A DNA stretch of 64,000 nucleotides from Bifidobacterium boum. GTDB lineage: Bacteria > Actinomycetota > Actinomycetes > Actinomycetales > Bifidobacteriaceae. Positions 56,411 to 64,000 of the stretch are shown piece after piece. Position 1 is the first letter of the stretch. Every line of letters starts with the position of its first letter. The notes under the pieces were generated by a model. That model made no database searches. It was given only the letters and a program-made list of their open reading frames with translations, and was not told where the DNA came from. Where the stretch lies: assembly GCF_000741535.1 (NCBI RefSeq), contig NZ_JGYQ01000016.1:431454-495453 (forward strand), given 5' to 3'. A program made the translations under genes and the position numbers.

Positions 56411-58207
56411 TCACATCTTCTCCGGTGCGCTGACGCCGAGCAGGTCGAGGCCAGCGGCAATGACGGTTCGGACGGCGTCGTTGAGCTTCAAGCGTGCGGC
56501 GGCGCGTGCCGGTTCGGGGTTCTTGGCGATACGCAGCGCTTCACGTTCGGCTTCGGGCTTGCGTTCTTCGAGGTCGGTCAGCGGCATCGGTACGACGCGT
56601 TCGACGTTGTACCACTTGTGGTAGGCGGCAGCGAGATCCTCGAGGTAGTGGGCGATGCGGTGCGGGGCGCGCAGGTCGCCGGCTTGGGCGAGCGCGGCAG
56701 GCCATTGGGCGAGCGCGGCGAGCACTTCGCCGTCGGCTTCAGTGTCCAGCAGGGCAAGGTCGGCGACAGTCGGGTCGATCTGCGCCTCGGCCGCATTGCG
56801 GTCCACGTTGCAGCTGCGGGCGTGCGCGTACTGCACGTAGTACACCGGGTTGTCGTTGCTGTGGGAGGCCAGAAGGTTGAGGTCGATATCCACGCTCGTG
56901 TTGTAGTCGGTGCGGGCGAGCGAGTAGCGGGAGGCGTCCACACCGATCGCGTCGACCAAATCGTCGATGGTGACGACGTTGCCGGCGCGCTTGGACATGC
57001 GTACGGCTTTGCCGTCCTTCATCACGTTGACCAGCTGACCGATGAGAATCTGCATATTGACGCCCGGCTTGTCGCCGAAAGCGGCGCACATGGCCATCAT
57101 GCGGCCGATATAGCCGTGATGGTCGGCGCCCAGCATGTAAATGGCCACGTCAGCCGGGTCGGTTGCGCGGTGACGCTTGTTGTAGTAATAGGCGATATCG
57201 GCGGCGAAATACGCGTAATTGCCATCGGATTTGATGATGACACGGTCCTTGTCGTCGCCATGCTTCGTGGATGCGAACCAAGTGGCGCCGTCTTTTTCGA
57301 AAATGTCGCCTTGCTCACGCAGCTTGGCGATGGCGCGCTCGACTTCACCGTCCTGGTACAGGCTGTTCTCATGGAACCACACGTCGAAATGTACGCGGAA
57401 ATTCTTCATGGATTCCTGGATTTCAGCGAACATCATCGGGACCGCTCGCTTGCGGAACTCTTCGCGTTGTTCGGAGTCGCCTTCGCCGAGGGGCTCACCA
57501 TCAGCGTTCTTGCCGCCGTCGACTCGCGGCAGGGCGAGGATATCGATGCCGTCGGCTTTCGCTTCGTCGATGACACGCTGCGCGATTTCATCGATGTACG
57601 CGCCCTTGTAGCCGTCAGCAGGGGTTTGTTCACCGTGGGCTGCGGCGACCAAGGATTTGGCGAAACGGTTGATCTGCTCGCCGTGGTCATTGAAATAGTA
57701 TTCGCGCACGACTTTGGCACCGTTGGCTTCGAGCACGCGGGCCATAGAGTCGCCGACCGCCGCCCAGCGGGTGCCGCCGATATGGATTGGGCCGGTGGGG
57801 TTTGCGGACACGAATTCGAGGTTGAGGGTCTGTCCGGACAGGTGGTTGTTACGACCGAACTGCGCACCTTGTTCGAGTACGGCGTCCACGACCGCCGCGG
57901 CGGACGCGGAATCAAGCGTGATATTGATGAAGCCGGGGCCGGCGACCTCGACGGCGGCGACCCCGTCGGCGGATTGCAGGCGTGCGGCAAACAGTTCCGC
58001 CAAATCACGCGGCTTCATGCCGGCCTTCTTGGCCAGTTGCATGGCAGCGTTCGATGCCCAGTCGCCGTGGCTGCGGTCCTTGGGACGCATGACCGCGAAT
58101 TTTTCGACCGGCGGGATGAGATCCTCGGTCAGGGTGCCAGCCTCGCCGGCGGCGACCAGATCATGGGCAATACGGGAAATCAGTTCACTGAGCGCTTCTG
58201 GATTCAT
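56411..58207 (-). CDS. argS: Arginyl-tRNA synthetase
   Basis: This 598-residue class I synthetase has the N-terminal Add1-like domain, the HIGH-type motif in NPTGPIHIGGTRWAAVGDSM, and the KMSK-type position in VRMSKRAGNVVTIDDL. The DALR anticodon domain carries YVQYAHARSCNV. The C-terminus ends LLGVSAPEKM. A TAGACT box seven bases before the ATG suggests a leaderless or nearly leaderless message. It heads the argS-lysA operon, a linkage widely seen in actinobacteria. Confidence 0.97.
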   Translation of the reverse strand: MNPEALSELISRIAHDLVAAGEAGTLTEDLIPPVEKFAVMRPKDRSHGDWASNAAMQLAKKAGMKPRDLAELFAARLQSADGVAAVEVAGPGFINITLDSASAAAVVDAVLEQGAQFGRNNHLSGQTLNLEFVSANPTGPIHIGGTRWAAVGDSMARVLEANGAKVVREYYFNDHGEQINRFAKSLVAAAHGEQTPADGYKGAYIDEIAQRVIDEAKADGIDILALPRVDGGKNADGEPLGEGDSEQREEFRKRAVPMMFAEIQESMKNFRVHFDVWFHENSLYQDGEVERAIAKLREQGDIFEKDGATWFASTKHGDDKDRVIIKSDGNYAYFAADIAYYYNKRHRATDPADVAIYMLGADHHGYIGRMMAMCAAFGDKPGVNMQILIGQLVNVMKDGKAVRMSKRAGNVVTIDDLVDAIGVDASRYSLARTDYNTSVDIDLNLLASHSNDNPVYYVQYAHARSCNVDRNAAEAQIDPTVADLALLDTEADGEVLAALAQWPAALAQAGDLRAPHRIAHYLEDLAAAYHKWYNVERVVPMPLTDLEERKPEAEREALRIAKNPEPARAAARLKLNDAVRTVIAAGLDLLGVSAPEKM

Positions 58208-58274
58208 TCTTCAAAGTCTAGCGAGGGTATTGGCCAAGTGCCGGCGTTGTCGCCGCCATAACAGGCAGACAAGC

Positions 58275-59765
58275 TCAAACGGTGACGGGCGTGCCCTCAT
58301 CGTGCCGTCTGTTGTGTTTCAGCCGTTCACGCAGGTAATACACGCCGTAGCACAAGGCGACGAAGGGGATCATGTACAGCAGCGTGGAGCGTTGCGCCGG
58401 GTCGGCGACCACCAGGACCAACGCGAACAGGCACATGATGATCGCGATGATCGGAACCGCCGGATAGCCGGGCGCATGATAGGCAAGCGAGTCGACGGAC
58501 CTGCCGGAACGTTTGAGTTCACGCCGGAAGAGGATATGACATATCGCCACTGACATCCACACTACCAGTGTCGCCAAGCCGGAAATCGCGACCAGCGCCA
58601 AGTACACTGTCGAGGCGGCGACCACGCTGGACAGCAGGGCGAGCAGACCGCCTGCAAGACTGACCAGTACGGCGAATACGGGGACACCGTGGAAATTGGT
58701 TTTCGCCAGGATCGACGGAATCATATGCTCTTTGGCCAGCGACCACACCATGCGCGAGCAGACGTACAATCCGGAGTTCGCCGCGGACAGTACGGCGGTC
58801 AGTACGACGAAGTTCATCACGTCCCCGGCGAACGGCATGCCGATGCTCTGGAACACAAGCACGAACGGGCTGGCGTCCACGCCGGACTGTTTCCAAGGGA
58901 TCAGCGCGGCCATGACGGCGATCGAGCCGATGAAGAAAATCGCCAGACGCAACACCGTGGTGTGTACCGCTTTCGGAATCGCCCGATCCGGGTTTTTGGT
59001 CTCCCCTGCGGCCACGCCGACGACTTCCGTGCCGGAGAAAGCGAACACGACGGTCAGAAGCGTGGAGAATACCGGCATAATCCCGTTGGGGAACCAGCCG
59101 GAACAATAGTAGTTTGAGAACAACGGCGCGTGGGTATACCCCCTGATGGGGATGATGCCGAATATGGCGAGCAAACCGATCGCAATGAACGCGATAATGG
59201 CGACCACCTTGATGCTGGCGAACCAGAACTCCGACTCACCGTACAATCTGACGGACAGGATGTTCAGCGTGAATACGACGGCGATGAACAGCGCGCTCCA
59301 CACCCATGCGGGTGAATGCGGGAACCACCGTTGCATGAGCAGGCCGGCCGCGGTGAATTCAGAGGCAAGCGCCACCGCCCAGTTCAACCAGTACAGGATG
59401 GCGATGGTGAACGCGGTGCCCGGTCCAATGAACCGGCGCGCATACAAGTGGAAGCTGCCGGCATACGGCATGGCGACCGATAGCTCCCCGAGCGAAAGCA
59501 TCACGCAGTAGACAAGAACCGAACCGATGAGATAGGCGAGGATGGCACCGAGTGGCCCCGCCTGATGAATGGTGTAGCCGGAGCTGAGGAACAGGCCGGT
59601 GCCGATGACACCGCCCAGTGAAATCATCGTCAGATGACGTGATTCCATATTCCGTTCAAGCTGGGTGTCGGGGCTTTGCAACCCGTTCGTATCCGGGTTC
59701 ACCGTAGGATTGGTTGCACTCTCGCTGACGGCGGCGTGCGATGAGGGTTCAAAATCAGTAGCCAC
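58275..59765 (-). CDS. APC-family amino-acid permease
   Basis: This 496-residue secondary transporter has twelve predicted helices. After a 40-residue hydrophilic N-terminus comes the family start RHLTMISLGGVIGTGLFLSS, then GELSVAMPYAGSFHLYARRF, FSGTEVVGVAAGETKNPDRA and SAANSGLYVCSRMVWSLAKE. It most resembles the lysine/aromatic/GABA permease group (LysP, AroP, GabP). Its position next to lysA and argS would fit lysine or arginine, but that is inference. The start is GTG at 59765 with a poorly spaced GGAG. Confidence 0.9.
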   Translation of the reverse strand: MATDFEPSSHAAVSESATNPTVNPDTNGLQSPDTQLERNMESRHLTMISLGGVIGTGLFLSSGYTIHQAGPLGAILAYLIGSVLVYCVMLSLGELSVAMPYAGSFHLYARRFIGPGTAFTIAILYWLNWAVALASEFTAAGLLMQRWFPHSPAWVWSALFIAVVFTLNILSVRLYGESEFWFASIKVVAIIAFIAIGLLAIFGIIPIRGYTHAPLFSNYYCSGWFPNGIMPVFSTLLTVVFAFSGTEVVGVAAGETKNPDRAIPKAVHTTVLRLAIFFIGSIAVMAALIPWKQSGVDASPFVLVFQSIGMPFAGDVMNFVVLTAVLSAANSGLYVCSRMVWSLAKEHMIPSILAKTNFHGVPVFAVLVSLAGGLLALLSSVVAASTVYLALVAISGLATLVVWMSVAICHILFRRELKRSGRSVDSLAYHAPGYPAVPIIAIIMCLFALVLVVADPAQRSTLLYMIPFVALCYGVYYLRERLKHNRRHDEGTPVTV

Positions 59766-59931
59766 GATGGTGTCCGATGCTCCTGTATTCCGGTGTTCTG
59801 GCGTATGCGGCTGACAGCCACGGCGAACTCATGCCCGCCGTGTGTCATCTCGTATGAACGTACGGCACCACCGTAGCGTCCCGGCGCGAATTGCGGGGAC
59901 AACCACCGTGATGCCGTACGATGTCGGCGTG

Positions 59932-60318
59932 TCAGAGTGCCGCGATGGCGTCAATCTCCACCAGCGCGCCCGCCGGCAGATCGTTGCCGCCGAATGCGAC
60001 GCGAGCCGGCTTGATATCGCCGTCGAACACCTCGGCATAGGCGGCATCGATTTCGTGGAAGTCCTCAACGTGCTTCATGTAGATGGTGGCACGCACCACA
60101 TGCGCGGTATCAGTCCCCGCCGCCTCAAGCACATGGGCGATGTTCTTCAACGCTTGTGCCGCCTGCTCGCCAGCGGTGTCCCCCGCCAGCTTGCCGGTGG
60201 CCGGGTCAAGACCCAGCTGGCCGGATGCGAACACGAAGCCGTTGGCTTTGACGGCTTGACTGTACGCACCCAATGCGGCAGGCGCGTGTTCTGATGTGAC
60301 TTTGACCAATTCGCTCAT
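59932..60318 (-). CDS. ridA: RidA/YjgF/YER057c/UK114 family enamine/imine deaminase
   Basis: The 128-residue protein hydrolyses reactive enamine/imine intermediates from PLP enzymes such as threonine dehydratase. Family motifs are PAALGAYSQAVKANGFVFAS, GQLGLDPATGKL, the arginine site VVRATIYMKHVEDF, and the end RVAFGGNDLPAGALVEIDAI. The ATG at 60318 follows GGGAAGGC; the longer upstream frame is not RidA. It stands alone, 238 bp downstream of the adhesin gene stop. Confidence 0.93.
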   Translation of the reverse strand: MSELVKVTSEHAPAALGAYSQAVKANGFVFASGQLGLDPATGKLAGDTAGEQAAQALKNIAHVLEAAGTDTAHVVRATIYMKHVEDFHEIDAAYAEVFDGDIKPARVAFGGNDLPAGALVEIDAIAAL

Positions 60319-60349
60319 TGGAATGCCTTCCCTGGACTGTTGGACACCG

Positions 60350-60389
60350 CCGGGCACGTGTCTCTTTCTTCCACAGGATGCACGCCCGG
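60350..60389 (-). terminator. Hairpin after the adhesin gene
   Basis: CCGGGC (60350-60355) pairs with GCCCGG (60384-60389), with an inner GTG/CAC stem across a bulge and an A-rich loop on the minus strand. It lies between the adhesin stop and ridA; no U tract follows. Confidence 0.35.
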
Positions 60390-60556
60390 CTCTGGTAAAG
60401 CCGCCGTAAGAGTCTGGACTCCCGTACAACGACCGTTGGCGACCAGTGTAGCGTCGCAAGCCCGGCCGGTATGCGGATATCCCACACCATGACATGCCGC
60501 AGACAGGCAAGCGTGTCGTCCCGTCTTGTCGCGGCACGCCATGATGAGGATTGCGA

Positions 60557-63500
60557 CTACTGCTGTCGGCGACGGGTAGCGCCCGACATCCGGATCACCG
60601 CAGCCGCGGCCACCAGCATGCCCGTGGCGGTCAGCAATGCGATGATCGGGCTGCCGGTTTGCGCCAATGTTGGCCGGTAGCCGTGCCACGTATCAGCGGC
60701 GTTGACTGTTTCGCCACGGCATACGCCGTCTTGTCTGACCGCCGGCTGGTTGTCGAAGGGATTGTCGTCGACAAGCGGGCATGTCACCACCGTCGACGCG
60801 GTTACTGTCGCCCTGTCGGTGTGACGGCCCGTGACTGCTGACAGCATCGCAGTGACATCGACGGATTCACCCGGCTTGAGGACAAGCTCATCCCAGTGTT
60901 CTGGATATTGCCAGGCGTCCACCGTGGCGTCACCGACAGTGACGGTGTCATGCAAACGCAATCCGGTTACCGGCATGTCGCCGATATTGCGGATGCGGAA
61001 CACGAGCCTCGTCTTGTCTTGGGTGATGGCGAGCGCACGCTCCATGGTATCCCGGTCACCGTCACGCTCTCCTGATGTCTCGTCGAATTTCACCAGTTCG
61101 ATTGCGCCTCGTTCGAGTGCGGTGCGTGTCCACACCTCGTTGGATTCGCGGGTGATGCCGTTGAGAGTTTCCGCGAACCCGTTGGTGATGCGCTCTGCGG
61201 GCAGAATACGCTGCATTTGGATGAACAGCGTCCACGCGCCGGCCTGATTGCGACCGCCGAGCACGTGTTTGCCCCGTTCGGTCAACTCGATATGCAGCCG
61301 TCCGCCGGCATCTTCAACGGTGAGCAATGAGGAGTCGAGGCCGCTCCCGGCATCGTCATCATTCCGGTCGTTGGAGACCAAATCGATGTTGGTATGGCGT
61401 TCGATAAGCTCCCCCGCTTGCACAGGCTTGCCGTCGATGCTCATGTCATGGCGGGCGGCGAGAGCCCACTGGCCGAGGTATACGTCGTGCAACTCGTCAT
61501 AGTCGTCGTCGATGTTCCACGAGTCGACATCGTAGGCACGATTGGCGGGCAGGTCTGAGGAATCGAGGCGGTACAGGAAGGTGGTGTGCAACGGGATGTC
61601 GGTGCCGTTGGCGCTGTCCCCGTGCATGGCGATAGTCACGTCTTTCGCCGGGTTCACCGGTTTGAGCGGGTTGACCACCGTCCGGGTGTTTGTACGCGTG
61701 GTTCCGGTGACCTGGGTGGCGGTGTTCTGCACGTGGACGCCGTCTTCGACCGCGATGACGGTCATCGGTAGCACGAGTTCATAACGCTGCCCCAGAACAT
61801 GCTGGTCGATAGCCGGGTCGGTGTGGGGGTCGAGTGAGGCGGATGCGTAGGCTTTCAGGTCATCCGGCTGTCGTGCGGCGATGACGCGTCCGGTGGCCGG
61901 GTCGGTGGTATCTACAGTGGCGAAGAACGCGTACAGCACGCCGTCCCGGTCTTGGATGTTGAAGGCGCCGGTACGGTCGTTGCCGCGTTCGTCGGTCACA
62001 GCGACCCGGTCAAGGTCAAGCGCAAGGTAGCGTTCGTCATAGTCGTCGATGATTCCGAGCCGTTGGACCGTGTAGGCGCTGGACTGCAACGCGGATGCGT
62101 CGAGCGTGACACGGTAGTAGATGGTGTCGCCCAGCAATGCGGTCCGTCCGTCGATGGCGATACCTGCGTCGGCTTGGGTGACGGTTTTCTCCGGTACGAT
62201 ACTCGGCGGCTCGATGACAACCCGGTTCGACGGGGTCATACTGTTGTTCAGTCCGAGCGTCCATTGATTGCCTATGAGGCGCTTCGCCGGGGCATTGTCC
62301 GCCACCGTGCCGGTGAACTCCACCAAGAGATTCGGCAAGGTTCGCGTGTCGTTCCACGCCTGGTTGATTGCCGAACGGTTGAATACGATGTGGAAACGAT
62401 GTTGTTCGCGATTCCAGTGCACGGTGTAATGCTGACGTCCGAATACCGTGTCGGAGCGGCGGTCGCGGACAAGGATGCTGTATTCGTCCGGTTCGAAATA
62501 CCGGTCGTATTCGTCAGTGACGGTCACGCTGTCAAGGCGATACCCCAAACCGGTTCGTGCCGTAATATCCGCCGTCAGCTCGTAGGTGACACGCTGCCCC
62601 GGCATCACTTTGGCCTGGTTGATCGGTGTGCGGGCTCCTGTCTGCGAGGAGTGGGCGAGTACACGTTTGGCGGCTGGCGGCACAATCGCGCATAACGGTG
62701 GACGGTTCGCTTCCACGGTATGGTCGTTGACCGTATGCGTGCCTTGAGCGATGAATGATTTGCCTTGCGTGCTGGAGCACAGTTCCACCGCCTGCCCGTC
62801 TTTGGCTTGGTAATCTTTGCGTGTTTGAACTGCGCCCCCGCCATTGGCCAGGTTGATGCGACCGGGAACGACCAGGGTGAGCTGGCGGTGCGTGCCCAGT
62901 CCTTTCACTGACTGCCGGTAGGCTTGTGATGCCACGGCGGTCGCCGTGCCATCGTTGACCCGGATGGTGAATTCGCCGGTCACGTCTTTGCCGCGGCGGG
63001 CAATGTCAAACACTCCGGAAGTACGTTCTTGTGGGGTGTCGGCGGCATACACGCGGATTTCTGACGCTGCTGAAGGGTCGAACAGGTAATCCGCCTGCGA
63101 CCAGCCGACGGTCAGCTCCAACCGTTGTGGCGCTTCGATGAGATGGGCGGGAAGCACCGCGTTGGTCGCCGCGGCTACCATGTCACCGTCCAGCAGCGAA
63201 CGTCCGGCAGCCCCGACAGCATTGCTGTGGTCAGGGTCGATGACAGCATCCCAGCCGCCGTCATCACCGCGCAGCATCCACACGGTGTCCGGTTGCGGTT
63301 TCCATGTGGGGAACTGCTGTGGTTGCGTGGTCTGCTCGGGTTCTTCGTTCCATTGGACGGCTGCCACATCATTGACGATGTTGTGCCCCGGCGTGTTGAC
63401 GGTGACGGCGAAGGAGAATTCGAACGCGTGGTCAAGCGGAAGCATGCTTTGGTTGTCTTTCCGGCTCGCGCTGACCGTATGCGCGTCCTTATCCCACGTG

Positions 63501-64000
63501 ATGGTGAACTCGCCGGTATGGTCCGTACCGTCAGTCAAATCACTGATCCGATAGTCGTCAATCTGGTATGGCACTCCGTTCGCCGTGATGGTGTCGGTGA
63601 TGTTCAGTTTCCAACCGCCACGCCCGGTGCCTGTGACGATCCGCGTGCGATTGACCATGCCGTCGGCACTCACCCCATCGTCCACATGTTTTGTCGGCGC
63701 ACCCGGCGCACGGGAACCGACACGGAAACTTTCGGACGCCTGCCGATCTTCGGTGTTCACGCCGGCAGCCATACTCCCTTGTTGGGGAACAACGATGTCG
63801 AACCAGTAGTTGCCTTCCTGCCAGCCGTTCCAGCCGAAATCCGATGGTGTGAATTGTGGGGAGTCGACCGACCCCGCATGAGGCAACCGCACCGGCTTGT
63901 TGACCGACTGCGCCTTATACAAGCGGGCGGGATGCCCGTCATAGTTGAGCCACACTTGGGCGTCCACGTGCTCGTCAACCGCTGATCCCGCAGCGTCTGT
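60557..64000 (-). CDS. Sortase-anchored cell-surface adhesin with antigen I/II-type domains, 3' part only
   Basis: 1147 residues are visible and the frame is still open at the right edge. Three domains resemble the C2-type isopeptide-bonded domains of streptococcal antigen I/II adhesins. They are marked by VTDEYDRYFEPD, by IIDDYDERYLALD, and by LPANRAYDV with DDDYDELHDVYLGQW. Upstream lie beta-rich segments with VTGEFTIRVNDG-like repeats. A DUF11-like segment (LVFRIRNIGDMPVTGLRLHD) follows. The C-terminus is a sorting signal: LAQTG, a hydrophobic helix (IIALLTATGMLVAAAAVIRM) and RRRQQ. The protein is thus secreted and linked to the wall. No sortase gene is in the window. Confidence 0.85.
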   Translation of the reverse strand, partial: TDAAGSAVDEHVDAQVWLNYDGHPARLYKAQSVNKPVRLPHAGSVDSPQFTPSDFGWNGWQEGNYWFDIVVPQQGSMAAGVNTEDRQASESFRVGSRAPGAPTKHVDDGVSADGMVNRTRIVTGTGRGGWKLNITDTITANGVPYQIDDYRISDLTDGTDHTGEFTITWDKDAHTVSASRKDNQSMLPLDHAFEFSFAVTVNTPGHNIVNDVAAVQWNEEPEQTTQPQQFPTWKPQPDTVWMLRGDDGGWDAVIDPDHSNAVGAAGRSLLDGDMVAAATNAVLPAHLIEAPQRLELTVGWSQADYLFDPSAASEIRVYAADTPQERTSGVFDIARRGKDVTGEFTIRVNDGTATAVASQAYRQSVKGLGTHRQLTLVVPGRINLANGGGAVQTRKDYQAKDGQAVELCSSTQGKSFIAQGTHTVNDHTVEANRPPLCAIVPPAAKRVLAHSSQTGARTPINQAKVMPGQRVTYELTADITARTGLGYRLDSVTVTDEYDRYFEPDEYSILVRDRRSDTVFGRQHYTVHWNREQHRFHIVFNRSAINQAWNDTRTLPNLLVEFTGTVADNAPAKRLIGNQWTLGLNNSMTPSNRVVIEPPSIVPEKTVTQADAGIAIDGRTALLGDTIYYRVTLDASALQSSAYTVQRLGIIDDYDERYLALDLDRVAVTDERGNDRTGAFNIQDRDGVLYAFFATVDTTDPATGRVIAARQPDDLKAYASASLDPHTDPAIDQHVLGQRYELVLPMTVIAVEDGVHVQNTATQVTGTTRTNTRTVVNPLKPVNPAKDVTIAMHGDSANGTDIPLHTTFLYRLDSSDLPANRAYDVDSWNIDDDYDELHDVYLGQWALAARHDMSIDGKPVQAGELIERHTNIDLVSNDRNDDDAGSGLDSSLLTVEDAGGRLHIELTERGKHVLGGRNQAGAWTLFIQMQRILPAERITNGFAETLNGITRESNEVWTRTALERGAIELVKFDETSGERDGDRDTMERALAITQDKTRLVFRIRNIGDMPVTGLRLHDTVTVGDATVDAWQYPEHWDELVLKPGESVDVTAMLSAVTGRHTDRATVTASTVVTCPLVDDNPFDNQPAVRQDGVCRGETVNAADTWHGYRPTLAQTGSPIIALLTATGMLVAAAAVIRMSGATRRRQQ

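Overview
The window is a 64 kb piece of a high-GC actinobacterial chromosome, almost certainly Bifidobacterium. The strongest evidence is a single-chain type I fatty acid synthase of 3137 residues. Supporting evidence is a fused biotin carboxylase/BCCP with its carboxyltransferase just upstream, a separate AcpS, an amylosucrase-type GH13 enzyme, and the linkages argS-lysA-hom, tRNA-Trp-secE-nusG-rplK-rplA and rplU-rpmA/obg-proB. I cannot fix the species from sequence alone. No phage, plasmid, transposase, CRISPR array or restriction system is visible; nearly everything is core chromosome.

Layout. 1-8.1 kb: a partial pyroglutamyl peptidase gene, an IspD-type cytidylyltransferase, a PgeF-type laccase-domain protein, a U32-family protein, an aldo/keto reductase and a DUF2207-LemA membrane pair. 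8.3-12.5 kb: pnp, rpsO and a five-helix membrane protein. 13.1-15.3 kb: tRNA-Gly(TCC) and an amylosucrase-like gene with a LacI-type operator inside its promoter. 15.4-32.4 kb: a lipid/biotin island made of acpS, a CAAX protease, fas, accD, accC, bioY (divergent) and birA. 32.6-35.8 kb: a large polytopic membrane protein and a PucR-type regulator. 35.8-36.6 kb: a gene-free stretch packed with inverted repeats. 36.6-39.3 kb: rplA, rplK, nusG, secE and tRNA-Trp. 39.5-47.5 kb: aspC, proB, obg, rpmA, rplU and an RNase E/G with a long arginine-rich N-terminus. 47.8-50.3 kb: dapE and a divergent auxin-efflux-family carrier. 50.5-58.2 kb: a Maf-Nudix fusion split by one in-frame TAG, then thrB, hom, lysA and argS. 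58.3-64 kb: an amino-acid permease, ridA, and the 3' part of a sortase-anchored adhesin with antigen I/II-type domains, cut by the window edge.

How the genes fit together. AccC/AccD make malonyl-CoA for FAS-I, AcpS arms the FAS acyl-carrier domain, BirA biotinylates AccC, and BioY imports biotin. Aspartate-family amino-acid synthesis (aspC, dapE, lysA, hom, thrB) is spread over 39-56 kb. Two RNA-decay enzymes (PNPase and RNase E) both carry long charged disordered extensions.

The most unusual signal is non-coding. A roughly 200-bp element occurs twice, 34 kb apart and in opposite orientations (2480-2678 and 36211-36407). It is built of palindromes around a GTATGCC/GGCATAC core, and one stem shows compensatory changes between the copies. 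A second family of near-perfect hairpins sharing a GCTGAGA/TCTCAGC apex lies at gene ends (4.2, 17.5 and 50.4-50.5 kb). All function calls here come from reading the sequence; no database search was possible.
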